64,000 nt of DNA, taken from assembly GCA_947166565.1 (NCBI GenBank), contig CAMVEL010000005.1, positions 1-64,000 on the forward strand, read 5' to 3'. This stretch comes from an uncultured Erysipelotrichaceae bacterium. Lineage in GTDB: Bacteria > Bacillota_I > Bacilli_A > RFN20 > CAG-826. Below the pieces are notes generated by a model that saw only the letters and a program-made list of their open reading frames with translations, made no database searches and was not told the origin of the DNA. Position 1 is the stretch's first letter; every line of letters starts with the position of its first letter. The position numbers and the translations under genes are program-made. Positions 18,727 to 28,100 of this stretch are shown piece after piece.

Positions 18727-18795
18727 CCACACACATCAAAAAGAAAGTAGACAATCTTGCCCCTTTTGGAGTTTTCGATTCCATTATTTCTTCGC

Positions 18796-18826
18796 TTGCA
18801 CATTTGCGCGTGCGAAGTGGTAGAAT
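18796..18826 (+). promoter_or_regulatory. Possible promoter of pgk-tpiA
   Basis: TTGCAC (18796-18801) and TAGAAT (18821-18826) are 19 nt apart, about 30 bp before the pgk start. A GCAC/GTGC inverted repeat lies between and around the -35 box and could be an operator. Confidence 0.4.
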
Positions 18827-18854
18827 ATCCACCGTAAGCAAGGAGAAAAACAAA

Positions 18855-20093
18855 ATGCTTAAAACAATTGAAGACCTCAAAAATCTCAAAGGGTTGAAAG
18901 TCCTCGTCCGCGTCGACTTCAACGTCCCCCAAAAAGGCGGAGTCATCCGTGATGACAACCGCATCCGCGCCGCTCTCCCGACCATCAATTACCTAGTCAA
19001 CGCCGGCGCCAAAGTCATCCTCATGAGCCACCTTGGCAAAATCAAATGGAAAGAACCAGATCCAGCCAAGATCGAGGAGATGAAGGCTGCTAACGACATG
19101 GCCCCAATCGCCGCTCGCTTAGGCGAACTCGTCGCCCCTGTCAAGGTTTCCTTCTCCAAGGCCACCCGCGGCGAAGAACTCGCTAATGCCGTCGCCGGAT
19201 TGAAGGATGGCGAAATCCTTGTTGTCCAAAACACCCGTTATGAAAAGGGCGAAGAAAAGAATGATGAAGCCCTTGCCAAGGAATGGGCCGCCCTTGCGGA
19301 TGCCTATGTCCTCGACGCCTTTGGCTCCTCTCACCGTGCCCACGCCTCCACCGTCGGCGTCCCCGCGATCCTCAAGGCAGAAGGCAAACCAGTCGCCGAA
19401 GGCTACCTCATGATCAAAGAGGTCGATAACCTCACCCGTTGCGTCGAAGTCGCCAAGGAAGACCGCCCGTATATCGCGATCCTCGGCGGATTCAAGGTCT
19501 CCGACAAGATCAAAGTAATCGACTCCCTCCTCAAGAAGTGCGATAAGCTCATCATCGGCGGAGCCATGGCTTATACCTTCAAGAAAGCCCTTGGCCAAAA
19601 CGTCGGAAATAGCCCAGTTCAAGATGATCAACTCGAATATGCCCTCCGCTGCGTCGAAGACGCGAAGAAAGCCGGCAAGGAAATCCTCCTTCCAGTCGAT
19701 TCCGTCGTCACCGATTCCTTCGAACCGGTCGAAGGCCGTGTGATCAAAGTCGTCGAAGGCGATATCCCAGAAGGTTTCCAAGGCGTCGATATCGGCCCGA
19801 AGACCATGGAACTCTATAAGAAGGCCATCCACTCCGCGAAGATGATCTTCTGGAATGGTCCAATGGGCGTCTTCGAACAGGAAGAATTCCAAGCTGGTAC
19901 CAAAGCCGTCTGCGAAGCTATCAAAGACCTCGAAGGCAAGGCCTTCACCGTCTGCGGTGGTGGCGATTCCGCTTCCGCGGTCAAGCAATTTGGCTACAAG
20001 GCTAGCTTCAGCCACGTTTCCACCGGTGGCGGAGCCTCCCTCGAGATGATCGAGAACGATGGCCACCTCCCAGGTGTCGACGTCCTTCGCTAA
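18855..20093 (+). CDS. pgk: Phosphoglycerate kinase
   Basis: This glycolytic enzyme makes ATP from 1,3-bisphosphoglycerate. The 412-residue protein has the N-terminal substrate motif RVDFNVP near 20-26, DNRIRAALPTI, the SHLGK loop and the C-terminal nucleotide motif CGGGDSASA. The frame is open 47 codons upstream, but the ATG at 18855 is preceded by AGGAG 8-9 nt away and matches the normal pgk N-terminus. It is followed 15 bp later by tpiA. Codon use is strongly biased (GCC, GTC, AAG, ATC), as expected for a highly expressed gene. Confidence 0.97.
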   Translation: MLKTIEDLKNLKGLKVLVRVDFNVPQKGGVIRDDNRIRAALPTINYLVNAGAKVILMSHLGKIKWKEPDPAKIEEMKAANDMAPIAARLGELVAPVKVSFSKATRGEELANAVAGLKDGEILVVQNTRYEKGEEKNDEALAKEWAALADAYVLDAFGSSHRAHASTVGVPAILKAEGKPVAEGYLMIKEVDNLTRCVEVAKEDRPYIAILGGFKVSDKIKVIDSLLKKCDKLIIGGAMAYTFKKALGQNVGNSPVQDDQLEYALRCVEDAKKAGKEILLPVDSVVTDSFEPVEGRVIKVVEGDIPEGFQGVDIGPKTMELYKKAIHSAKMIFWNGPMGVFEQEEFQAGTKAVCEAIKDLEGKAFTVCGGGDSASAVKQFGYKASFSHVSTGGGASLEMIENDGHLPGVDVLR

Positions 20094-20108
20094 TTAGGAG
20101 AAACGAAA

Positions 20109-20864
20109 ATGCGTAAAAAACTTCTTCTTGGCAACTGGAAGATGAACAAGACCCCATCCGAAGCAAAGCAGTTCGCCCTTCTTTCCAAGGATATGGTCGA
20201 TAACGCCGTTGCCAACAACATCGATTTGGGGGTTGCCCCAACATATGTCTGCTTGCAGACCGTCAAGGAAAACGCCAGCAAGAACCTCATCGTCGCCGCG
20301 CAAAACGTCCACGCCGCCGATCATGGTGCCTATACTGGCGAAATCTCCATCCCCATGCTTAAGGAAATCGGTATCGATTGGGTAATCCTCGGCCATTCCG
20401 AGAGAAGGACCTACGATAACGAAACCTCCGAAAAGTGCAACGCGAAGATCAAGGCTCTCCTTGCCAATGACATGATCCCCGTTTATTGCTGCGGTGAATC
20501 CCTCGAGACCTTCGAAGCCGGCAAGACCGCTTCCTTCGTCGAAGAGCAGATCCGCAAAGGCTTTGAGGGCCTAACCCCCGAACAAGCCGCCAAAGTCGTC
20601 GTCGCCTATGAGCCGATTTGGGCCATTGGAACCGGCAAAAACGCCACCAAGGAAATCGCGGAAGAGACCATTGCCTCTATCCGTGCCGTCCTTCGCGATA
20701 TGTTTGGCAAAGTCGCCGAGGAGATCCGTATCCTCTATGGCGGCTCCGTCAAGCCGAACAACATCGCCGAATACATGTCCGAGCCCGATATCGATGGTGC
20801 CTTGGTCGGTGGAGCTTCCCTTGAGCTCGCCTCCTATCAGGCCCTCATTGAGAATCTAAAGTAA
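20109..20864 (+). CDS. tpiA: Triosephosphate isomerase
   Basis: This enzyme interconverts dihydroxyacetone phosphate and glyceraldehyde 3-phosphate. The 251-residue protein has the N-terminal LLGNWKMNK with the catalytic Lys, HSERR with the catalytic His (ILGHSERRTY), the catalytic Glu in VVAYEPIWAIGTG and the phosphate loop YGGSVKPNN. An AGGAG site precedes the start. It lies directly after pgk in a two-gene glycolytic unit. Confidence 0.97.
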   Translation: MRKKLLLGNWKMNKTPSEAKQFALLSKDMVDNAVANNIDLGVAPTYVCLQTVKENASKNLIVAAQNVHAADHGAYTGEISIPMLKEIGIDWVILGHSERRTYDNETSEKCNAKIKALLANDMIPVYCCGESLETFEAGKTASFVEEQIRKGFEGLTPEQAAKVVVAYEPIWAIGTGKNATKEIAEETIASIRAVLRDMFGKVAEEIRILYGGSVKPNNIAEYMSEPDIDGALVGGASLELASYQALIENLK

Positions 20865-20868
20865 GCAT

Positions 20869-21672
20869 ATGCCTTTGGAATCCTATCAAGAGCTCAACAC
20901 GAACAACTATTCCTCGAATTCCGGTAGCGAAGACCTTTCTTCTTCCAAAGCGATCGGCAAGGTCTTCCTCTACATGGGAGTCGCTCTCCTAGTCACGGCC
21001 TTGGTCGCGGTAGGAGTAGGGGCGTTGTTTGCGGGGTGGCTCACAAACTGGACGTTCGATTACTCGGTATTTAGGAATATCGGCACGGCCTTTGAGGCTT
21101 CGAGGACCCCTTGGATAGTTTATTTTGCTTCCGTCATCGTCTCATTCATCGGCATGTTGATCTGCACGGTAGCTCTTGGAAGAGCCGCCGCGACAGGACG
21201 TCATTCCGCCTGGCCGGCCTTTATCGTCTATTCGATCTTTATGGGGATTACCCTCTCGATCATCCTGATCGCCGGCATCGACTTCGTCACCATCGGAGAG
21301 GCCTTCGGTATCTCCGCTGGGGCGTTCGCGATAATGGGCTTCATCGGGTATAAATCGAAGAGGAATCTCAATATCCTTGGGATGGTGGCTTGGACCGCCC
21401 TCATCATGGTCCTGATCTCCGGACTCATCTTCGGCTTGATCTTCGCCTTCAACCGCGCGGCCTTCAACGTCTTCAATATCGTTTATACCGCGATCGTCTT
21501 GGTGATCTTCCTAATTCTCACCGCGGTCGATATGTATAACGTCAAGAGGATCGTCGAAAAAGGCGCTGATTCAAAGAACCTTTGCCTCTTCTGCGCGTTC
21601 ACCCTCTATACCGACTTCATCAATATCTTCATCCGCGTTCTTCTCCTTCTTGCCAAACTCAAGAGCAGATAA
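20869..21672 (+). CDS. Bax inhibitor-1 family (YbhL/YccA type) membrane protein
   Basis: This is a 267-residue protein with a polar Ser/Asn-rich N-terminus (about 1-30) and seven hydrophobic segments. The C-terminal half matches the Bax inhibitor-1/YccA pattern, including the ILTAVDMYNVKRI segment and the final TLYTDFINIFIRVLLLLAK helix. Bacterial members may be calcium leak channels or modulate membrane proteases. It starts 4 bp after tpiA, so it is read with the glycolytic pair. A strong hairpin terminator follows. Confidence 0.88.
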   Translation: MPLESYQELNTNNYSSNSGSEDLSSSKAIGKVFLYMGVALLVTALVAVGVGALFAGWLTNWTFDYSVFRNIGTAFEASRTPWIVYFASVIVSFIGMLICTVALGRAAATGRHSAWPAFIVYSIFMGITLSIILIAGIDFVTIGEAFGISAGAFAIMGFIGYKSKRNLNILGMVAWTALIMVLISGLIFGLIFAFNRAAFNVFNIVYTAIVLVIFLILTAVDMYNVKRIVEKGADSKNLCLFCAFTLYTDFINIFIRVLLLLAKLKSR

Positions 21673-21685
21673 ACGCGAGGACAAC

Positions 21686-21715
21686 AAAATAGCCAGGCAT
21701 GCCCTGGCTATTTTT
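21686..21715. terminator. Bidirectional terminator between convergent genes
   Basis: AAAATAGCCAGG (21686-21697) and CCTGGCTATTTT (21703-21714) form a perfect 12-bp stem with a 5-nt loop and A/T tails on both sides, serving the tpiA unit and the leftward membrane protein gene. Confidence 0.85.
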
Positions 21716-21726
21716 CGTATTTATGG

Positions 21727-22539
21727 CTATTTGCCTTCTTCTTTCTTTGCTTCCAATTTGGCTTTCCTGCCATATAGATAACGGGATAATCCGTAATAGG
21801 AAAGATAGAAGATACCCATATATCCGCATTGGAGGACATAGATGGATATTTGATAAGGAATAAGGGCCCCGCCGAACATATTGAGGAAGATGGTAAACGG
21901 GGTGCCTCCCCCATCGAAGAAGAACATGAAATTGGAGCCACGGATATAATCGATGACCAAGGCGAGGGTCATGAAGAAGACGAGGATGCCGATGACAAAG
22001 GGGATATCGCGTTTTTCGAATTTGGCCATCTTCGCCCTAAGGACGAACATCGAGGCGAAGGCGGAGATGAGGTGATTAAGGAGGCTATTGATGGCCGCGA
22101 ATCCGATTACGCAGTGGACGGGATAGATGTTCCCGGCGAAATAAGTCCCCATAAAGCCCATCGTGATGCCCCATATGGCAACGAAATCGAGGCACCATTT
22201 TTGGAATCTGCCTTTGGTGATGGCCGCTAAAGGGATAATGAAGATTTGCAAATCGCAGAGGTATAACGGGGCGTTTCCGACAATGACGTTCCAAAACGTA
22301 TCCGTCGATTCATGGAGCAAAAAGGCGATCTTCGAGATTTGGACGGCAAGGATGAGGAATCCTGCGACTATCATGACAAGCCTTTGCTTTCTTTTGTTAT
22401 CGACAAAGGATTTGCCAAGGAAATAGGCAAGACCTAACGCCAAAACGAAAGTCATCGTGACGGAGACGAGGTGCTGCCAGGAAAATAGTCCTTCGGGCGT
22501 GCGACCTTTTTCTAAGAAAAACCAATCGTAAAAGCTCAT
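21727..22539 (-). CDS. YwaF/TIGR02206-like integral membrane protein
   Basis: This 270-residue protein has about seven hydrophobic segments. The FSWQHLVSV start, the APLYLCDLQIFIIPL segment and the GYMGIFYLSYYGL end resemble the YwaF / TIGR02206 family of uncharacterised Gram-positive membrane proteins. A basic tail rich in Lys and Glu ends it. No function is known for the family. The upstream AGG is 7 nt from the start and weak, so a short or absent leader is possible. A bidirectional terminator follows the stop. Confidence 0.65.
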   Translation of the reverse strand: MSFYDWFFLEKGRTPEGLFSWQHLVSVTMTFVLALGLAYFLGKSFVDNKRKQRLVMIVAGFLILAVQISKIAFLLHESTDTFWNVIVGNAPLYLCDLQIFIIPLAAITKGRFQKWCLDFVAIWGITMGFMGTYFAGNIYPVHCVIGFAAINSLLNHLISAFASMFVLRAKMAKFEKRDIPFVIGILVFFMTLALVIDYIRGSNFMFFFDGGGTPFTIFLNMFGGALIPYQISIYVLQCGYMGIFYLSYYGLSRYLYGRKAKLEAKKEEGK

Positions 22540-22604
22540 TTTGAGACCTATAAGAATAACCTTACATTAGTAATTGGTGCTTAGCAATAGTATAAAAAGC
22601 TGGT

Positions 22605-23363
22605 CTATGCATCTATGGGTGAATAATAAAGTTTATCGTAATAGGCAATGTGCTTCTTGTTGTCTTTGGAATAATCTCCAAGCCAAAGCCTGGTGGTAAG
22701 ATCATCAGTTTTTCCCGCCCAAACGTTGCAATAGAAGAACCCCCATTGGGGCAAACTCGCGTCCACTCGGTAAACAGGGAATGAATCGACATACCAAGTG
22801 ATGCGGTTTTCTTCCCAAAGGAACCCATAATCATGGAAATCTTCCGCGGCATCAAAACCTAGTTCATAGAGATATTCATGCCCGCCTTGACCGTTATGGT
22901 AATAATTGAATTGGACCTTGGTTGTATCTTTCCCGAGAAACTCAATATCAATTTCATCCCAAGCATAGCGACCGCCGTTATAAGTAAAAATCGACTGCAC
23001 GGTCCCGCTCTTTTTGAAAGGTTTCATCCTTCCACCGAAATAACCATAGAGGAAGCCTTGCCTTGTGCGAATCTCCGCTCCATAGTTTTTCCCGTCTTCA
23101 TCATCATGAATGGACATCTCGGCCATCCCATTATTTATGGATAGACTTTTCCTAGACCAATAGGAAAGGAAGTTGCCGCTGTTGGAATAGCCGTTTGATG
23201 GGTCATAAAGCGTTCCGTTCTCGTTTTTGTCGTTAAAGGTTATGTATTCTTCTCCCTCGAATCTATCTTCGGAAGAGAAATGGTCGCTTGGAAAACCCCT
23301 TCCACCTTTAGCGCAAGATAGAAGAAGCGGAAGAAGCGTTAAAAGAAGAACCTTTTTCTTCAT
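22605..23363 (-). CDS. GH16 family beta-glucanase lipoprotein
   Basis: This is a predicted secreted endo-beta-glucanase (lichenase/laminarinase type) of 252 residues. The signal MKKKVLLLTLLPLLLSC gives a lipobox cysteine at 17. The catalytic motif of GH16, E-[ILV]-D-[IVAF]-x-E, is seen as DEIDIEFLG near 136-144, with nucleophile and acid/base Glu both present. Other family signs are the HDYGFLWEENRITWYVDS segment and the GFFYCNVWAG end. The exact glucan (mixed-linkage, beta-1,3 or a red-algal galactan) cannot be fixed by eye. TACAAT stands only 7 nt before the ATG, so the transcript may be leaderless. Confidence 0.85.
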   Translation of the reverse strand: MKKKVLLLTLLPLLLSCAKGGRGFPSDHFSSEDRFEGEEYITFNDKNENGTLYDPSNGYSNSGNFLSYWSRKSLSINNGMAEMSIHDDEDGKNYGAEIRTRQGFLYGYFGGRMKPFKKSGTVQSIFTYNGGRYAWDEIDIEFLGKDTTKVQFNYYHNGQGGHEYLYELGFDAAEDFHDYGFLWEENRITWYVDSFPVYRVDASLPQWGFFYCNVWAGKTDDLTTRLWLGDYSKDNKKHIAYYDKLYYSPIDA

Positions 23364-23370
23364 GTCCTTT

Positions 23371-23376
23371 ATTGTA
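23371..23376 (-). promoter_or_regulatory. -10 box of the GH16 gene, leaderless type
   Basis: TACAAT on the minus strand is followed 7 nt later by the ATG; AAAGGAC in between is too close to the ATG to act as a normal ribosome-binding site. Confidence 0.4.
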
Positions 23377-23469
23377 ATTGGAAAAGTGTTTTTTGCTATG
23401 CTTTATTCCTAAATTTAATGAAAACAGACTAATTATGCGATGCGCTTATGGACAACGATCATCATCGTT

Positions 23470-25050
23470 TCAGGACGGATGGTGATCTTCTCCCTTGCTT
23501 TCGCTTCCTTGTTCATTCGCTTCGGGAATGGGTTCCTCTTGAACTGGAACATCGGGATTCGTTGCTTCCAATGCGGGTTCAGGATTTGGGACGCCTTTTC
23601 TTAAAATGGTCTTAACTAGGTAAAAACCAAATAAGGCAATGGATAGGCTTGCCCCAACGATGACCGCGACGTTATAGGGGATGAAGGCCCCTAAGGCTAG
23701 ACGAGGTTCCGCCAGGATATAAGTGATTACAACCGCGGTCATGAAGGTCGCGGGAATCGCGGTGAAAAGCGAATAGAATTTATGCTTATTGGTCATATAC
23801 AGGAATCCCGTACACACCCATAAGCAGACTGCCGCGAGGACCTGGTTCGACCAAGCGAACCATCGCCATAATATGAGGAAATTGTCGTGGTTCATGAAAT
23901 TCCAGATGCTGATGCCTACCACAAAAGCAAAAAGTGGCAATGTCAAGATAATGCGGTTACGGATTTTCTTCTGATCGAAGTGAAGAGATTCCCCAACGAT
24001 TAACCTACAACTTCGCAAGGCGGTATCTCCGCTTGTAATTGGACAAATGACGACCCCGACAATCGCAAGGACGGTCCCAACTGGTCCCAAAACCCCTCTT
24101 GCTATGTCATTGACGGTGGATGAATCGCCACCTACTTTGTTAAGAACGGCCCAACTTTCGGCATCGCCAACACGGAAGAAAGCCATGGCTGCAGCCGCCC
24201 AAATCAAAGCGATGATCCCTTCCGCAACCATCGCGCCATAGAAGACCTGACGTCCTTCCTTTTCGCTTTTGATGCATTTGGCGATCATTGGGGACTGGGT
24301 CGCGTGGAATCCGCTGACGGCACCGCAGGCGACGGTCGTCATCATGAATGGCCACCATGGCAAAGAGCCGTTGGCCTTCGAGAAGTCGCGGATATTACCA
24401 ATGAGTTCTAACATTGGGTATTTGTCAGATTGGATCATGACGCCGATTATGACCGCTAAGGCCATGGCGATGAGAATAACGCCAAAAACCGGATAAAGCT
24501 TGCCGATGACCTTATCGATAGGAACGATGGTGCTAATAAAATAATAAGCAAGGATGATGATCATCCAAATCCAGGCATGAACGTTGCCTTCCGTCAAGGT
24601 TTGCAACAAAACGGATGGGGAGACGACGAAAACGGCGGTAACAAGGATTAGAAGGGCAACGGAGAACACCCTCATGATGATCTCGACCACCTTCCCGGTA
24701 TATTTGCCGGCGAGTTTAACGATGGAGTCGCCGTTGTTCCTTGAGGAAATCATTCCCGAGAAATAATCGTGGACGGCTCCACCCAAAATGCAGCCAAGGA
24801 CTATCCAAATGAAGACGATTGGACCGAAAAGGGCACCGCTGATAGCCCCAAATATTGGACCCGTGCCTGCGATATTCAAAAGTTCGATTAAGAAAGCCTT
24901 CCATTTTGGGAGAGGAGTAATGTCAACTCCATCTGGATTGGCGATTGCGGGTGTTTTGCGATTATCGATACCGAAAACCCTTTCGCTGACGCGACTATAG
25001 ACAAGATATCCGCCAATCAATAGAGCCAATGCAATAAAGAATGTTGCCAT
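23470..25050 (-). CDS. cstA: Carbon starvation protein CstA family transporter
   Basis: This 526-residue membrane protein of the CstA family (peptide or pyruvate uptake) has about 14 hydrophobic segments. Conserved parts are GTGPIFGAISGALFGP near 60-77, a GAVHDYFSGMISSRNNG segment near 93-110 and SGFHATQSPMIAKCIKSE near 245-262. The C-terminus is an acidic Pro/Glu-rich tail. The length fits the shorter Gram-positive CstA type (about 480-560) rather than the 700-residue E. coli type. TATAAT lies 6 nt before the ATG, so translation is probably leaderless. The GH16 gene starts about 100 bp downstream. Confidence 0.93.
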   Translation of the reverse strand: MATFFIALALLIGGYLVYSRVSERVFGIDNRKTPAIANPDGVDITPLPKWKAFLIELLNIAGTGPIFGAISGALFGPIVFIWIVLGCILGGAVHDYFSGMISSRNNGDSIVKLAGKYTGKVVEIIMRVFSVALLILVTAVFVVSPSVLLQTLTEGNVHAWIWMIIILAYYFISTIVPIDKVIGKLYPVFGVILIAMALAVIIGVMIQSDKYPMLELIGNIRDFSKANGSLPWWPFMMTTVACGAVSGFHATQSPMIAKCIKSEKEGRQVFYGAMVAEGIIALIWAAAAMAFFRVGDAESWAVLNKVGGDSSTVNDIARGVLGPVGTVLAIVGVVICPITSGDTALRSCRLIVGESLHFDQKKIRNRIILTLPLFAFVVGISIWNFMNHDNFLILWRWFAWSNQVLAAVCLWVCTGFLYMTNKHKFYSLFTAIPATFMTAVVITYILAEPRLALGAFIPYNVAVIVGASLSIALFGFYLVKTILRKGVPNPEPALEATNPDVPVQEEPIPEANEQGSESKGEDHHPS

Positions 25051-25056
25051 AGGACG

Positions 25057-25062
25057 ATTATA
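25057..25062 (-). promoter_or_regulatory. -10 box of cstA, leaderless type
   Basis: A perfect TATAAT on the minus strand is separated from the ATG by only 6 nt (CGTCCT). The GGGAG upstream of it is 12 nt from the ATG, too far for a normal ribosome-binding site. Confidence 0.5.
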
Positions 25063-25108
25063 CTCCCTGTAGGCTTTTTGGAATTAGCAAAACTATGTTT
25101 TAGTTAGA

Positions 25109-28100
25109 TTAATTCGATTTCCTTTTACGGATTATGACTGCCGCACCGATACCAACGCAAGCCGCGATGACGATAGGCATGACAACGAAGGCGGCATTGT
25201 TATCGATTTCGTTGATTCCCTTGAAGGAATTGGCTGGAGTCATGTCGATCTTGCCGTAGCCTATACGGCCAAGGAAATCGACCATATAAGGATCGGAATC
25301 GTGATAACGCTTCATAATGAGATCATAACGCTCCAACGCCCTGCTGATAATGGTCGCCCCGGCGATATCTTCTTTGTCGTAATCGGCATGTCCTAGATAG
25401 TTATAAACCTGTTGGCGGACTGTGCTATCTGGCACGGTTTTGGAACTGATTGATTCCTTCCATTTCATCCACCAATCCTCGACGTTGCTCGCGCAATCGA
25501 CGGAGAGGAAGGAATAAGCCCATTCCTTAGCGGCCTCATAGGCGTCTTTCACAATTTGCAAAGCCCTATCATGATTTGTTTGATGGAGGGATGAACGTTG
25601 AGAATCGGTCAAATCGTTATAAAGTTGAGTCGCGACTTCGAGCTTTGCTTCGTAGGTAGTGTTCGCCGAGTTGTCCTTAGAAAGGTCGGCGATTACGTTA
25701 CGGACGTAGTTAACCTCAATGTTATCGAGATAGTCGGTAGTCGCGGAAGAGATTAGAGCGCGCGCTTCGTCGCAAAGGTTGTTATAAGCGGCCCTTGCGT
25801 AAAGGATACGGTCATAGGAGGCGGCGTCCGCGCCCATATTACGGTCCGCGTGAAGCATCAACTCCATTACGTACATCGCTTCCTTTTCGAGGAATTCGTC
25901 ATAGTTGGTGACGAATTGCTTTTCGTCTTCGCTTAAGGCGTCGTATCCATTTCTAGCCAAGGCGATTTTCTCGCGGTAATACTCAGTATCCTCGATGTCT
26001 TGTTTTAGGCCAATGTCGTTGATGTCGTGCATTACTTGCTGGTATGGCAAGAACATGCCTTCACCAACGACGTTGATGACAAAGTTGCGGTCGCTTCCTT
26101 GGCCAACGTATTCGATTTCATAGATATAGCCGGCAGAGGCGAGGGCTTGTTTGGTTCCATAAGAGAGATCGAGACTAAAGTTATAGGCGTCCTCGTCATG
26201 AGGATAATCGAGGAGGTTGATGGAGAAATGCCAATACGGGGCATTGTTTTGAATCGGCTTGCCTTCAGCGTCTTCCGTTGGGGCGGTTACGACGGCTCCC
26301 CTACTCGTATATTCGCCATTGTTATATAAAAGGATATTGAGCTCGGTAGGACGGTTCGCGGGGTCATAACTTGGCGATGAGGTGTCTTCGCTCCAGATAA
26401 TTACACCGCCCATGACCATGACTTCCTTTTGGAGGACATAAGTTGCACGGAACCCCCTGGTAACCAGTTCGTATCCGTCGATTTCCGGCAATTCCAAGGT
26501 GTAGACGTCTTCTTCACCATCGATGAATCTGGTGAAGGTGCCAAAATCATGGGTCCAGTTATTGGCGGCGTTTAAAGTATATGCGGCATAGGCTTCACCG
26601 TTTTTCATGATGGTTGCCTCAACGCTTTCGGGTCGCCTTCCGCTTTCGTTATCGAAATCATTCCATTCGATGAGCGGTTTGACATCTACTTCAAGATCTC
26701 CCCTTCCGGAATCGACTGGGGTATGGATCATCGTCAAGGTGAATTTCTGATTCTCATAATCCGCTTCGAGGGTGTAGCGGTATTTCCCTGCGCCATCGAT
26801 TCCAAACGGATGTTCGTTATCCTTTCCGGTTAGGGCCTGGTTTGGCCTGATGACGGTGTTATCAAACCTTATAGGTGCTCCGGGAAGATCGTATTCGCCA
26901 CGATAATAATATGTCAAATGCATTGTTTCCGTATTTCCGTCGCTCTTATCGTAATCAACGGTAAAGAAGTAAGGCCTGATATTATCGAAATTCCGACCAT
27001 CGCGCCAAATGACGTTGAGGGTTGGGTTTTTGATGTCACTCCATTCGCAGGTGAAGACGACGTTATCGGTAACGATGTAGTTATAACCTGGATAATACCT
27101 GTGGCCTCCATTATCACGATAAGATACCAAGTACTTTCCCGTGGAACTGGATTTTTCGAAGATGTCATTCGATAGTTTGAGCCTAGTTCCGCGGATGACT
27201 TTTATGTTTTGGATTTCTTCTGGATTCTCGCCTGTATCGTCTTTGACGACGGTGACGTTCCTGACTTGCAGTTCGTTATTTGGATAATTCGTTTGCCAAA
27301 TTGTCCTGAATTCGCTGGCGGTGCCTCCATCAAGGCGAAGCCATCCGAGGTATTTCCCCGAATACTGGCCGAAGCTATTTGGCGAATTCTCACTGAAGAA
27401 TTTGGGGTTTACTTCATCCGCGCATTCAAGAGGGGTAGCGGTCGGAATGCTGGCAAGGGTTGGGACAACGTTGAAGCCCATCTTGTACATTATGTCGAGG
27501 TGTTCCCCTGGTTCAGGAATCATGACAGCCTCATTGGTGTTGATTTTACGGTCGTTGATGAAGGCTTTGGTGTCCTCAATCTTTTCGTCTATTTGGCAAT
27601 CGTATCCCAAAGAAGGACTGTAAGCGGTGTTGACGGAACCAAATTCATAATTCCCGCCCGGCATCCCGCCGAATCTTTCTTCTGGGGCAATAAGGAAAAT
27701 CTGCCCTCTAACGTCTTCGAGCTCTGGATAATCGCTATATGGGTTTCCGAATATGCCTTTTTCCATATAAAGGAAGGGCTTTTGGGTAGATGGGTTGATT
27801 TCGGCCGAAAAATCCTTTAATCGGTCATAAAGGGTATTGAGGATGATTTCCGTTTCATCGCCAACAGCAAGGTTTGCCCTATGCTCTGGGGCGAATTCAC
27901 AGATAACCGTTTCGGAGGGGTTCTTGATAAGGAAGGCCTTAACCCAATTCAAAACCTGGGTAAGGGTGAGGTCGTGTCCTTGCCTATCAAGTGCCCAGAA
28001 GGTTCCGCCGATATAGGTTTTGCCATGGCAGATATAAAGTTCTGGAAGGTTTCTTTCCTCGGTGTAATAAGGAACGATGCCAAGGAATTTATGTTTGACT

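Noticed and set aside
19119-20066. Leftward open frame of 315 codons opposite pgk
   Set aside because: pgk is unmistakable on the other strand; the mirror frame is an effect of its biased GNC codons.
25109-25250. LPxTG sortase signal at the end of the giant surface protein
   Set aside because: The tail has a hydrophobic segment and KRK residues but no LPxTG-like motif before it.
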